Positions 34,267 to 42,983 are shown, counted from the first letter of the stretch. The stretch is DNA of 64,000 nt from Asaia krungthepensis NRIC 0535 (GCF_025995175.1 NZ_BAPV01000013.1:1-64000); one strand, 5' to 3'. Numbers and translations: made by a program. Notes: a model not told the origin generated them from the letters alone.

Positions 34267-34668
34267 CTAGGTTTGAGCCAATGTCTCTCTGCCCACGCCA
34301 AGATCTATAGGATCATCCATCGACACCCCCGGAGCAACGGCAAGGCTTTTGATAGCCTCGACGCTGCTCGGCTTTTCTCCCTTCTCGATTTCGCTGAGGT
34401 AAGGCTTGCTCATGCGCGCCGCCTCCGCAAGCGCGGCCTGTGTCATGCCCTGACGCTCGCGCAGGATACGCACCGGCGACACGTCATCGAGCACCATGCG
34501 CCGGTTTTCCTCGGCGGTGTAGGTGACGCCGGTTTTCGGTCGCGCCTCAGACTGGGCGATGCGCGCCCGATCGCGCTGGTCATCCAGCCGGTCGAGAATG
34601 GCCTCCCAATCCGACCGGCTGACTGTCACCGTGTCCGCCGTCTCGCTGATGATCCTGACTTCGCCCAT
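34267..34668 (-). CDS. XRE-family regulator paired with the DUF2026-like gene
   Basis: 133 aa. Residues 1-60 contain a VTVSRSDWEAILDRLDDQRD helix of the kind found in antitoxins, and the C-terminal half (about 65-120) an XRE HTH (LRERQGMTQAALAEAARM, SKPYLSEIEKGEKPSSV). This N-to-C order is common in antitoxins that regulate their own operon. A 13-bp palindrome lies 21 bases before the start. It begins an operon running into the DUF2026-like gene. Confidence 0.75.
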   Translation of the reverse strand: MGEVRIISETADTVTVSRSDWEAILDRLDDQRDRARIAQSEARPKTGVTYTAEENRRMVLDDVSPVRILRERQGMTQAALAEAARMSKPYLSEIEKGEKPSSVEAIKSLAVAPGVSMDDPIDLGVGRETLAQT

Positions 34669-34688
34669 CGGTAAATCTCCCCGCTCAA

Positions 34689-34701
34689 TCGCTATTAGCG
34701 A
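34689..34701. promoter_or_regulatory. Palindrome, likely operator of the XRE gene
   Basis: TCGCTATTAGCGA, a perfect 6-1-6 inverted repeat in the gap between the XRE gene (leftwards) and endolysin gene (rightwards). It may allow regulation of both. Confidence 0.55.
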
Positions 34702-34718
34702 ATAATTGCGAGAATCCC

Positions 34719-35213
34719 ATGACTGATTCCATCAAGATTGCCCTGGCGTTCCTGCGCCGGGACGATATCGAGGGGCTGCGCCTTGCGCCCTATCTCTGCC
34801 CTGCCGGGTACTGGACCATCGGTATCGGCAATCGTGCGTTGCCTGACGGCTCGCCCGTCACCGCCCGCACGAAACCTATCACCGAGGCCGAGGCGGTGGC
34901 GCTGGCAAGCCAGACCCTTGCGGGGCTGCGCGTGTCGCTTCGCGCAGCGGTGCATGTGCCGCTTACGACCTGGCAAGAAGGCGCGCTCCTGTCCTGGCAG
35001 TTCAACATCGGCAGCGCCGCCATGCGCAATTCCACGCTGATCAGCCTGTTGAACCGCAAGCTCTACACGGCGGCGGGGCAGCAGCTTCTACGCTGGGACA
35101 AGGCGACGGTGAATGGCCGCCTTGTCGTGCTGCCGGGGCTGCAAAAGCGCAGGCGGCTGGAACTGGCGATCTATTCCGGGCGGCCCGTCGAGGGCGTCAC
35201 CCTCGGGGCCTGA
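34719..35213 (+). CDS. Endolysin, GH24 phage lysozyme
   Basis: 164 aa, T4-type lysozyme. Catalytic Glu18 (DIEGLRL), Cys27 (YLCPAGYW) at the place of T4 Asp20, and Thr33 (WTIGIG) have the same spacing as T4 Glu11-Asp20-Thr26; Cys replaces Asp as in a group of phage lysozymes. No signal-anchor segment is seen at the N-terminus, so release needs a holin. It degrades peptidoglycan at lysis. The gene is divergent from the XRE/DUF2026-like pair. Confidence 0.92.
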   Translation: MTDSIKIALAFLRRDDIEGLRLAPYLCPAGYWTIGIGNRALPDGSPVTARTKPITEAEAVALASQTLAGLRVSLRAAVHVPLTTWQEGALLSWQFNIGSAAMRNSTLISLLNRKLYTAAGQQLLRWDKATVNGRLVVLPGLQKRRRLELAIYSGRPVEGVTLGA

Positions 35214-35249
35214 GCGGCCCTCACATTTCAGCATCGAGGCAGATCCACC

Positions 35250-35489
35250 ATGCAAAACGACTGGCAACAGCTTTACGAATCAATCCTGCCCCTCATTCCC
35301 GCCGAAATCGCCAGTGACCTGACCTTGTTCGGGACGTTCCTTGTGGCGGCCTGCGCTATCGCGGCGCGTTTCTGGCCGCGGCCCGCCAGCGGGTCGAAAT
35401 GGCTCGCGCTTTATGCGCTGGTCAATCGTATCGCCATGAACAGCAAGCACGCGGCCAATGCCGATGATGCGCCCAAATCAAACGGGTGA
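35250..35489 (+). CDS. Small single-pass membrane protein
   Basis: 79 aa. One membrane segment at about residues 22-42 (DLTLFGTFLVAACAIAARFW) with a short N-terminus and a polar C-terminus. It follows the endolysin by 36 bases and may be a second lysis component (holin or spanin partner). No family recognised. Confidence 0.55.
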   Translation: MQNDWQQLYESILPLIPAEIASDLTLFGTFLVAACAIAARFWPRPASGSKWLALYALVNRIAMNSKHAANADDAPKSNG

Positions 35490-35509
35490 GGGCGCTCCTC
35501 GAGACCGGA

Positions 35510-35890
35510 CTATTCCTCCGAGATCGGCTCGTCCATTAGGTATTCACGCTCTCTTTTCCTGACCAAAGGTAAGTGCCACATTACCACATAGGGGCCTGAT
35601 CGCCCGTCATCTGACAACGTGACCTCTTCAAACGGCTTGGTGCATTTTTTGCACCGCAAACGGGCAGCGATGTCCTTGACCCTACAATGTGCGATATCGG
35701 GGCGCATTTCGAGCAAGAGTTTCACACCCGATACCGAAGAGGATCCGCAGGTACAGCGGGAATGCACCCATAGACCCCAGTCTGCTGCCAGTCGCGCGGG
35801 CATCATGGCTAGTTTTTCGTCAAGTGCAGGGTGGCGAGGGATCATGGATGACATAATTCGAACGAAACAGGAACATTCGAGCAGAGTCAA
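35510..35890 (-). CDS. Hypothetical protein with paired CxC/CxxC motifs
   Basis: 126 aa from the furthest start; MIPRHPALDEKLAMM at residue 16 is an alternative. Two cysteine groups (SRCTCGSSS and LRCKKCTKP) could bind zinc, and AARLAADWGLWVHSRCTCG (partly read as MPARLAADWGLWVHSRC) gives an overall zinc-ribbon shape. It is convergent with the small membrane gene and lies next to the right attachment site, a usual cargo position. Function unknown. Confidence 0.5.
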   Translation of the reverse strand: MTLLECSCFVRIMSSMIPRHPALDEKLAMMPARLAADWGLWVHSRCTCGSSSVSGVKLLLEMRPDIAHCRVKDIAARLRCKKCTKPFEEVTLSDDGRSGPYVVMWHLPLVRKREREYLMDEPISEE

Positions 35891-36189
35891 TGAAACTCGT
35901 CCAAAGTCTGCAAGTGTCAGATCGTTGGACGCTGAAGTCTGATTGAAGGGGTGATCACATCGTCACAGATAGCTTGCGGACTCCCATGGTAGCGCCGTGT
36001 TGCGCTCCATACTGATGAGCAAAAACTGAGATGTGCTGATGTCAGTTTGGGAAGATATGGGAAGGAAACATGCCACCAAAGTCTGGCGGCGTTTATTTCC
36101 AGATGAGACCCCGGATCAAAAGCCGGACAGTATTTGGAGAAAGGTCTGAAAAATCATTATAAAACAATATGTTAATCAGACACTTCACA
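35891..36189. other. Non-coding right end of the prophage
   Basis: No gene is supported in these 300 bases. The last part is AT-rich (AAAAATCATTATAAAACAAT), as expected near an attachment site where integrase and host factors bind. Confidence 0.5.
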
Positions 36190-36237
36190 GGTTTTGTAAA
36201 CCGAAGGTCGGGGGTTCAAATCCCTCACCCGGCACCA
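36190..36237 (+). other. Right attachment site: 3' part of tRNA-Thr(TGT)
   Basis: From 36190 the sequence is the 3' half of a tRNA: anticodon loop TTTGTAA with TGT at 36195-36197, variable loop AGGTC, T-arm GGGGG-TTCAAAT-CCCTC, acceptor strand ACCCGGC, discriminator A and CCA at 36235-36237. The bases before 36190 do not complete the anticodon stem (only three pairs form) and no D arm or 5' acceptor strand GCCGGGT is present. It is therefore a truncated copy, the usual trace of integration into a tRNA gene. Confidence 0.85.
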
Positions 36238-36244
36238 TCGTAGC

Positions 36245-37009
36245 TCAGTGAAGCATGGGCAGTTTAGCCATCGCGGGCTTGGCATAGATATATCCCTGCT
36301 GCAGAGAGATCCCCATATCGGCCAAGATGCCTGCTTCTCCTGCGGTTTCGACACCTTCGCAGATTGGCTTGACGCCTAGTCCCTCAAGCATGGCGACTGT
36401 GTGGCGCATCATCACCTGTTTGACCGGTGTGGTGTCGATCGCGCGTGAGAGCTCCATGTCCAGTTTCACGAAGTCCGGCTGGAACCGCGCAAGAACATTG
36501 AGCCCCGCATAGCCAGCGCCGAAATCATCGATCGCGGTCTTGAAGCCGAGGCGGTCATAGGTCTGCAGGATATGCAGCAGATGCTCGGTATCCAGGGCCT
36601 CATTCTCGCAGAACTCGAACAGGATGTTCTCCGCCGGAAAGTTGGCGTTCGCCGCGGCCTCAAGCGTGGTGCCAATGCAGGCATTGGGTTCATAGACCGC
36701 ATTCGGCAGGAAATTGATCGACAGCAGGGCCCCTTGTTCCGCAATGCCCAACTCGGCGGCAAGGTTGATCGCAGTCACGCGGCATTTCTGGTCGAAGGCG
36801 TAGCGGTTTTCGGGGTTCACGCGCGAAAGAACCTGCTGCGCACCTGCACCATCCACCCCGCGCACCAGAGCCTCATAGGCGAAGATGCGCTTCGTTGAGA
36901 GGTCGACAATCGGCTGAAAAGCCATAGTGATCGGAATGTCGAATCCGGCGCCATCGCGACAGCCCGAGCAGAGCTTGCGTTTTCCACGGGACCAGAACGG
37001 AGCAATCAT
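36245..37009 (-). CDS. EAL-domain cyclic-di-GMP phosphodiesterase
   Basis: 254 aa, an almost bare EAL domain. The motifs read AYEALVRG (EAL), SINFLPN, FEFCENEAL, IDDFGAGYAGL, KLDMEL and CEGVET, covering the metal- and substrate-binding acidic residues and the second catalytic Lys (KLD), so activity is likely. The first 25 residues include a CSGC motif that might bind a metal or heme. It would hydrolyse c-di-GMP, which in acetic acid bacteria controls cellulose synthesis and motility. It is the first chromosomal gene beyond the prophage, with its 3' end 7 bases from the attachment site. Confidence 0.92.
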   Translation of the reverse strand: MIAPFWSRGKRKLCSGCRDGAGFDIPITMAFQPIVDLSTKRIFAYEALVRGVDGAGAQQVLSRVNPENRYAFDQKCRVTAINLAAELGIAEQGALLSINFLPNAVYEPNACIGTTLEAAANANFPAENILFEFCENEALDTEHLLHILQTYDRLGFKTAIDDFGAGYAGLNVLARFQPDFVKLDMELSRAIDTTPVKQVMMRHTVAMLEGLGVKPICEGVETAGEAGILADMGISLQQGYIYAKPAMAKLPMLH

Positions 37010-37267
37010 CGAGCCAACCCCCCATGCATCGAATTTGCGCCTTGCGGAACGCTGCCGAAGCTCACGAGTTGGTGAAAATTCGCGAAAAGAAACGAAAAAA
37101 ATTTTCGTTCGGACAGGAAACGTGAATCTCTCCCTCGTAATCTGCCGGAAGAAAGGATCAAATGCCCATCGGAAATCTCAATTCGAAGCCTGTCTATTGC
37201 TTTGCCGCTTGGAAACGGAAGAAAGTGATAATATCGCAAGATCTGTATTCATGACCGAAAATCAGCC

Positions 37268-37273
37268 TATAAT
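37268..37273 (+). promoter_or_regulatory. Possible -10 element TATAAT before the GT61 gene
   Basis: TATAAT ends five bases before the ATG at 37279. If used, transcription would start about at the ATG, giving a leaderless mRNA. No clear -35 is seen. Confidence 0.3.
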
Positions 37274-37278
37274 CTATT

Positions 37279-38688
37279 ATGTTTATCGATTCTCGTTGTC
37301 CCGATTCCGGATTGAAAATATTCGATAGCGGTCCTGAAACAAGAATTCTGCATCAATGTCTCTATATTCCGCGCAGGGCGGAACATTATGACGAGAAATA
37401 CGGCATCTATGATCGGTATGGGCGTCTTGTTCAGGAGGCAGGCCCCCGACGTGGATGGCCTACCCGACCTCTGGGTCAATCCCAGCATTGTTGTGTGACG
37501 CCCTCCAGCGCCTATCCGCTGGCTCCCGAGAAGAGCTATTTCTATGGCGGCAATATCACGAGCCATTTCGGTCATTTTTTGACCGAGACGCTACCGCGCT
37601 ACTGGTGTTACCGTGAACGCTATGACGGCATGAAAATCCTCGTTCATGCCGAAAAGACTCTCGAAATGCTTTTCGGTCTGGGGTGGTTGTCCGGATTTTT
37701 CGCCCTTCTGGACCTCACACGCGATGATTTCGTGGTGTTCGAACGACCTACCCTTCTGCATCAGTTGATCATCGCAGGCACGTCGTTCGAGGAAAACCAT
37801 TTCGCCCATCATGCTTTTGCACGGTTCTGCAATGAGCTGGGTGAGAAGAGGGGAATCCGGATCGCCGGGGGCAGGCCTGTCTTTCTTTCCCGCGCGGCAT
37901 ATCCCAGCCAGATGCGCTCGATACGCGGTGAAAGAGCGATGATTCCTCTGCTCGAGCAGGAAGGTATTGCCATTGTTGAACCTGAAACCCTGAGCATTCC
38001 CGAGCAGATCGGTCTTTTCTCCGGTCAGCGTCCAACGCTCGGGTTTGTCGGCTCAGCATTTCATAACAGCATCTTCTGCGCCCGCCCGATCGGCGTTGCC
38101 CTGACCTGCGACGGTCTGGTCTCATCGAATTTCGTCCTCATGGACAGAGCCAACCATGCTCGGATCCGGTACCTGACCACGCCAGGTATTGTCAGTGAGC
38201 CCTCCGCTCCGGGGCAGCCTGCGCGCTACAGGATCGAAAACCCGCATCATGTGGTGCGTCATCTGCTTGAGGCTGTCCAGTCCCGGATCTGGACGCAGCA
38301 AGCACCCCCGGCTCCGCCTGCGTCGGTCGATGGGGCGAGCTTCCTGCTCAGGACCTTTCATGGAACCTGGATGATGATTGATCGGCAATGGGGGGTCGTT
38401 GCGCATGGTGCCGGAGAGGGAGATCGTGCCATGAGACTGATCCTGCGTCTGGATCAGGAGGGCTGGGCGATCCTCACAACCCCAACCGGAGATTGCCTGA
38501 CAATGGAGCCCCAGCAGCAGCAGGGCCCCATCCTGTCATATCGATATCGCCGCTTTCCGGACGGGACGATTGCACTTCACAGCCACGATACGGAACGTTT
38601 TGTCTGTGCCACGCCCGATGGCGGGGTTCTGTGCGACCGGTCGACACCGTCGGACTGGGAGAAGCTGACCCTCATCCCCCTCCCATGA
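37279..38688 (+). CDS. GT61-family glycosyltransferase with extra C-terminal domain
   Basis: 469 aa. Residues 1-330 form a GT61 (DUF563) domain, with GGNITSHFGHFLTETLPRYW and VGSAFHNSIF, typical of enzymes that add sugars to cell surface polysaccharides. Residues about 350-469 form a separate beta-rich part (SFLLRTFHGTWMMIDRQWG, TTPTGDCLTMEPQ, HSHDTERFVCATPDG) that looks like a beta-trefoil/fascin type repeat domain, not usual in GT61. No ribosome site is visible before the ATG. Confidence 0.8.
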   Translation: MFIDSRCPDSGLKIFDSGPETRILHQCLYIPRRAEHYDEKYGIYDRYGRLVQEAGPRRGWPTRPLGQSQHCCVTPSSAYPLAPEKSYFYGGNITSHFGHFLTETLPRYWCYRERYDGMKILVHAEKTLEMLFGLGWLSGFFALLDLTRDDFVVFERPTLLHQLIIAGTSFEENHFAHHAFARFCNELGEKRGIRIAGGRPVFLSRAAYPSQMRSIRGERAMIPLLEQEGIAIVEPETLSIPEQIGLFSGQRPTLGFVGSAFHNSIFCARPIGVALTCDGLVSSNFVLMDRANHARIRYLTTPGIVSEPSAPGQPARYRIENPHHVVRHLLEAVQSRIWTQQAPPAPPASVDGASFLLRTFHGTWMMIDRQWGVVAHGAGEGDRAMRLILRLDQEGWAILTTPTGDCLTMEPQQQQGPILSYRYRRFPDGTIALHSHDTERFVCATPDGGVLCDRSTPSDWEKLTLIPLP

Positions 38689-38709
38689 TGTCAGCCGCCT
38701 CTGGATGGC

Positions 38710-40059
38710 TCAGTTCAGGACGTAAAACGCGCAGGCCGCCACAGTGATCGTGACAGGCAGGGTCAGAAGCCAGGCAAGCGCGATTTTGGCCAGCATGCGC
38801 ATATTGATGCCTGACCCAGCCGCCACCATCGTACCGGCCACGCCCGAGGTGATGATATGCGTGGTCGAAACCGGCAGGCCCGTATAGCCAGCCGAGGCAA
38901 TCAGTCCTGCGCCGACGAGTTCGGATGCCGCGCCCTGCGCCGGCGTGAGATGCTGCTTGCCAATGCCCTCACCCAGCGTTTTCACGATCCGCCGATACCC
39001 GACCATGGTTCCGATACCAAGGCACAATGCACTCAGGACACGCACCCAATAGGGAGCATATTCCACAGTCGGCCGAAGCGCCTTTGCCAGAGTGCCGCTC
39101 GTCTTCTTGTCCTGCCCCGAGGAAGCCGGATTGGCGCTGACATCGCGCAGCCCGGAGAGGATCTCATACACATCGCCGCGTATCTGCGCCGGTGTTGCCG
39201 GATTGGCGGGGGTGGCAAGCCTGTCTATGGAGGCGAGCGCATCGGGCTTGAAGCTGTAGCGGTCATATTGTGCGATGAGCGGTTTCGCCTGCTGGGCGAT
39301 CTGTGCCAGTGCCGCCCGGTCGGTCGGGTGATCCGGGTTCATCGCATAGCTTGCAGGCATCAGCCCGATAATCGTGAGCATGATCAGCCCGATGCTTTTC
39401 TGACCGTCATTGCTGCCATGAGAAAAGCTGACCGACGTGCAGGTCAGGATCAACAAGGCTCGTACAATCGGGTTCGGTGCTTCATCCGGCTTGGGAGGCG
39501 TGAACAAGGCAGGCATGCGCACCGCGAAGCGGATGATCAGATAGAGCAGACCCGCCAGGAAAAAGCCCAGAAGTGGCGAGAATGCCAGCGCGCGCAGGAC
39601 TTTCCAGATCTGTCCCCAATCCACGCTGTGGCCCAGATCGCGTGCATGGAGGAAGGAATCCCCGATCGCGATTCCGATCAGCGCCCCGATCGTGCAATGC
39701 GACGAGGAGTTGGGAATGCCGAACCACCATGTGCACAGGTTCCACGCCAGCGCCGTGCCAAATAATGCGACCAGCATCGGTACAGCGGGGTTGCCGTTGG
39801 GTGGGGTCAGCACATCGGGCGGAAGCAGTTCTACCAGGGCATAGGCCACAGCAATACCCCCAAGCAGCACACCAAGCAGGTTCATCAGCCCTGACCAGAT
39901 GACCGCCACGCGGGGTTTGAGGGAGTTCGTGTAGATCACCGTGGCAACCGCGTTCGCCGTGTCGTGAAAGCCATTGGCGAATTCGAACACGCAGACGAGC
40001 AGAAAACAGATCGCCAGCATGATCAGCGACCCGGTGGATGAGGGAGCGAAATGGAGCAT
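38710..40059 (-). CDS. pit: PiT-family inorganic phosphate transporter
   Basis: 449 aa with about ten membrane helices. The signature GFHDTANAVATVIYTNSLKP at the N-terminus and LPVSTTHIITSGVAGTM near the C-terminus are the two inverted repeats of PiT proteins; a long cytoplasmic loop (about 250-335) separates them. It imports phosphate (as metal phosphate with H+). It is preceded by a region with two-copy repeats instead of an obvious regulatory gene. Confidence 0.95.
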   Translation of the reverse strand: MLHFAPSSTGSLIMLAICFLLVCVFEFANGFHDTANAVATVIYTNSLKPRVAVIWSGLMNLLGVLLGGIAVAYALVELLPPDVLTPPNGNPAVPMLVALFGTALAWNLCTWWFGIPNSSSHCTIGALIGIAIGDSFLHARDLGHSVDWGQIWKVLRALAFSPLLGFFLAGLLYLIIRFAVRMPALFTPPKPDEAPNPIVRALLILTCTSVSFSHGSNDGQKSIGLIMLTIIGLMPASYAMNPDHPTDRAALAQIAQQAKPLIAQYDRYSFKPDALASIDRLATPANPATPAQIRGDVYEILSGLRDVSANPASSGQDKKTSGTLAKALRPTVEYAPYWVRVLSALCLGIGTMVGYRRIVKTLGEGIGKQHLTPAQGAASELVGAGLIASAGYTGLPVSTTHIITSGVAGTMVAAGSGINMRMLAKIALAWLLTLPVTITVAACAFYVLN

Positions 40060-40181
40060 CGGTCTGGCAGCCTTCGCAGCAGGGAGCCCCTAATCTCTGT
40101 CAGCCTTCATGTTTCGGAAAGAGTTTGACGCAGAGTTTCTCTGAAACTTCACGATTGCGGAAAGAAGCCTGCGCGGGTCGT

Positions 40182-40437
40182 CGCCCCGCATTGGCTGGCG
40201 TTGCGAGGATCCGGCGAGGGCCTCGCCAACCCCCAATCGCAGAAGAGTCGCCCCCGGAGACCCATGAGTCGGGATGAAAGGGGCGCGCCCCTTTCCGGGG
40301 GGCGGGGGAGCGCCCCGCATTGGCTGGCGTTGCGAGGATCTGGCGAGGACCTCGCCAGATCCCCATCGGAGGGGAGTCGCTTATCCGGGCCCATGAACGG
40401 GGATGAAAGGGGCGCCCCTTGCCTTGGGGCAGCGCCC
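40182..40437. repeat. Two-copy 129-bp direct repeat
   Basis: CGCCCCGCATTGGCTGGCG begins at 40182 and again at 40311, and each copy carries GTTGCGAGGAT, an inverted GGCGAGG/CCTCGCC pair and GGATGAAAGGGGCG. The two copies differ by scattered substitutions. The repeat fills the gap between the pit promoter and a sugar porter end, and encodes no convincing protein. Confidence 0.8.
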
Positions 40438-40447
40438 TGCGTGAGGC

Positions 40448-41863
40448 CTAGCGCCCGAGTTTACGCAGCTTTTCACCCTTCATCAGGCGCTTTTCGATCA
40501 CTTCGAGGGACATGCCCTTGGTTTCTGGCACGAAAGCGAAGGTGAGAACGATGAAGGAAGCGTTCAGCCCGGCGAAAAGCCAGAACGTGCCCGAGGTGCC
40601 GAAGGTATTCATGAGCGTCAGGAAGCTCGCACCCACCACCATGTTGGTAATCCAGTTGGTCAGGGTCGAGAGCGAGATTCCGAGATTACGGCCCTGCATG
40701 GGCTGGATTTCGGAGCAAAGAACCCACATGAGCGGCCCTGCGGACATAGCGAAGCCTGTGCAGAACAGCAGCAGAAGGAAGATGGCGATGAATTTCGACG
40801 TCTCGTTCGACATGTCGGTGTTCAGCAGGATGGCGAGAGCGCCCATGCCGAGTGCCATGACCGAAAAGCCGATATACAGGATGGGCTTGCGGCCCCATTT
40901 ATCGACGAGCCCGACCGCGATGAAGGTGGCGAGCATGTTCACGAGGCCGATAATGGCGGTGCACCACATCTGCGAGGTGGAGTCGAACCCGGCGCGCGAG
41001 AGAATCTTCGGCGCGTAATACATGATGATGTTGATACCCGCGAGTTGCTGCATGGCCTGAAGCATGATGCCAAGCGCAATAGAGCGGCGGAAATTCGAGT
41101 TCGTCTTGAACAGTTCGAAACCGTGCTGCTTGATCTCGAGCTGCTCGCGAATGGCCTTGATTTCCTTCGCAGCTTCGAGCGGGTCCTCACGCAGCGAAAG
41201 CAGCACTTCGCGGGCTTCCTTGTGGCGACCCTGCATGATCAGCCAACGCGGGCTGTAGGGCAGGAAGAGCACGCCGATCAGGAACAGACCGGCTGGAATG
41301 GCGGCGACACCGAACATCCAGCGCCAGTTGCCGCTATAAGAGAAATAGGTGTTGGACAAAAAGGCGAGGAAAATGCCGACCGTCACCATGAGCTGATAGG
41401 TCGAGACCATGGCGCCGCGCGTGGCTTCGCTGGCGATTTCGGACAGATAGAGCGGTGCGGTAAAGGCCGAAATTCCCACGGCCAGTCCCATGACCACGCG
41501 AAATCCGATCATGGAGGGAATGGACCAGCTCAGCGCACAGCCGATAGAGCCGATGACGAAGATCGACGCGCCTGCAATGAGCGAGCGCTTGCGGCCGAGC
41601 GCATGAGACATCCAGCCCGCGGCAAGGGCGCCGACAGCGGCCCCTGCCATCATGGAGCTGACCACCCATTCCTGGGCGAAGGTCGAGGCATGGAATTGCT
41701 TGGCGAAGAAATCGAGCGCACCTGCAACGACGCCGATATCCAGACCGGACATCAGCCCCGCGAGGGCTGCCAGAACGCCGATGACCAGAATCTTGAATTT
41801 TGTTGCATCGAAAACGGATGCCAGGCCGCTTTCTGAATTTCCGGCATCTGTGTCTATCGCCAT
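40448..41863 (-). CDS. MFS sugar porter
   Basis: 471 aa, twelve membrane helices. Sugar porter marks: FKILVIGVLAALAGLMSGLDIG start, HALGRKRSL in loop 2-3, YSPRWLIMQGRH after helix 6, DKWGRKPIL in loop 8-9, and PETKGMSLE at the end. It is a likely sugar/H+ symporter (galactose or xylose type). It starts 9 bases after the stop of the asparaginase gene, so both are in one leftward operon. Confidence 0.92.
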   Translation of the reverse strand: MAIDTDAGNSESGLASVFDATKFKILVIGVLAALAGLMSGLDIGVVAGALDFFAKQFHASTFAQEWVVSSMMAGAAVGALAAGWMSHALGRKRSLIAGASIFVIGSIGCALSWSIPSMIGFRVVMGLAVGISAFTAPLYLSEIASEATRGAMVSTYQLMVTVGIFLAFLSNTYFSYSGNWRWMFGVAAIPAGLFLIGVLFLPYSPRWLIMQGRHKEAREVLLSLREDPLEAAKEIKAIREQLEIKQHGFELFKTNSNFRRSIALGIMLQAMQQLAGINIIMYYAPKILSRAGFDSTSQMWCTAIIGLVNMLATFIAVGLVDKWGRKPILYIGFSVMALGMGALAILLNTDMSNETSKFIAIFLLLLFCTGFAMSAGPLMWVLCSEIQPMQGRNLGISLSTLTNWITNMVVGASFLTLMNTFGTSGTFWLFAGLNASFIVLTFAFVPETKGMSLEVIEKRLMKGEKLRKLGR

Positions 41864-41872
41864 GGGTTCTTG

Positions 41873-42880
41873 TTATCCTTTTCCGGCGGCACGAAGGGTG
41901 CCGACTTCACGTCCATTCCAGTTTTTCATCACCTGATGCGCCAATCCGGCCAGAACCTCTCGGTCCGTGTCATTCCAGAGCAACGCACCCAAATCGAGCA
42001 GAAGCGCGGCCAGGGCCACCTCTGCTGCACGGTTTGCGCCGTCATCGGTCTTGATCGCCACGCCCAGCCCGAGATCGGGCAAGGACGCGACCATCACGCC
42101 TTCTGCACCCATCTTGCAGAAGATCCGGTTACCGAAATGCGCCATCAATGTCGTATCGAAACGTCCGCTCCCAGCCACCATGAAGGGGTCGGACGCGACT
42201 GCTGAACGCAGCCGGGCGGCTGCCGACGCATGGCCGGAAGAAAAATTTCTGCCGGTCCCGAAACGGGCAAATCCTGTTGCCAGAGCCGCGAGCGGGATGG
42301 CGTAGGTGGGCATCGAACAGCCATCGAGGCCGCGATTGGTCTCATTATGTGGGACGGAGGTTGCCATGACAAGCGCTTCGGTCACCTGACGCTGCGCCTC
42401 GTGGCCGGGGTCGATATAGCCTGCGGGGTCGAGAGACTGGTCGATGGAGAGGCAGATCAGGCCAGCATGCTTACCCGAGCAGTTATTATGCAGGGCGGTG
42501 GGCTGCGCGCCTGTTGCAGCCAATGCATGAGCCGCCGCGTCATAGGTCGGCCAGTGCGCGCCGCATTCCAGACAGGTCAGTCCCTGCCCCGCCTTGGCCA
42601 GCATGGAGGCAGCCGTTTCGGCATGGCGTATCTCCCCACCGTGCGACGCGCAGGCGAGGGCGAGCTCGGCATCGGCGAGGCCGAGGCGATCGGCGGCGCC
42701 CGTCTCCACCAGAGGCAGAGCCAGAAGCGCCTTGACCGTGGAGCGGGGGAAGATGGGCTTGTCTATCGCGCCAAGCGCGCGCACCACGCGCCCCGTATCG
42801 TCCATGACAGCAATGCGTCCATGATGCAGGGACTCGACACGTCCGCCGCGTGTGACTTCGGCGAGGGCGATATCATCCAT
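41873..42880 (-). CDS. L-asparaginase, Rhizobium etli (thermolabile) type
   Basis: 335 aa, PF06089 family, unrelated to the E. coli type. The active residues of the R. etli enzyme have counterparts one position earlier: S47 and K50 (RSTVKALLA), S79 (CASHGGE), and the metal-binding set C134, K137 (NNCSGKHAG) and C188 (GCSMP). It hydrolyses asparagine to aspartate and ammonia in the cytoplasm. First gene of an operon with a sugar porter, an unusual pairing. Confidence 0.9.
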   Translation of the reverse strand: MDDIALAEVTRGGRVESLHHGRIAVMDDTGRVVRALGAIDKPIFPRSTVKALLALPLVETGAADRLGLADAELALACASHGGEIRHAETAASMLAKAGQGLTCLECGAHWPTYDAAAHALAATGAQPTALHNNCSGKHAGLICLSIDQSLDPAGYIDPGHEAQRQVTEALVMATSVPHNETNRGLDGCSMPTYAIPLAALATGFARFGTGRNFSSGHASAAARLRSAVASDPFMVAGSGRFDTTLMAHFGNRIFCKMGAEGVMVASLPDLGLGVAIKTDDGANRAAEVALAALLLDLGALLWNDTDREVLAGLAHQVMKNWNGREVGTLRAAGKG

Positions 42881-42983
42881 GACTGGGTCCTTCGTTGGTG
42901 AGGGGGATTATTGAGTGCGCAGGAAGAAGCGCACGCGCGAAAAAGCGGAGCTCGATGAGAGTACGGGCCTGAAAGCCCCTGTC

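Larger units (their letters stand above)
1..36237. mobile_element. Prophage, HK97-type head, siphovirus-type long tail
   Basis: A continuous set of phage modules runs from integrase (1415) through repressor, replication, packaging, head, tail and lysis genes to a tRNA-Thr 3' fragment at 36190-36237, which I take as the right attachment site. The tape measure gene and tail-tube genes with no contractile sheath gene indicate a long non-contractile tail. All structural genes are intact, so the prophage may be functional. The left border is not seen: the tRNA gene reads rightwards, so its reconstituted copy should lie to the left of base 1, which would place the Hint gene at 1-1383 inside the prophage. 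If instead the border lies at 1384-1414, no matching core sequence is visible there. Confidence 0.88.

Noticed and set aside
36172-36354. ORF ending in RDLNPRPSVYKT
   Set aside because: This is the well-known false translation across a tRNA 3' end; the sequence is the attachment-site tRNA fragment.
40090-40445. Short ORFs across the 129-bp repeats
   Set aside because: They are repeats read in several frames, with no start sites or protein-like composition.
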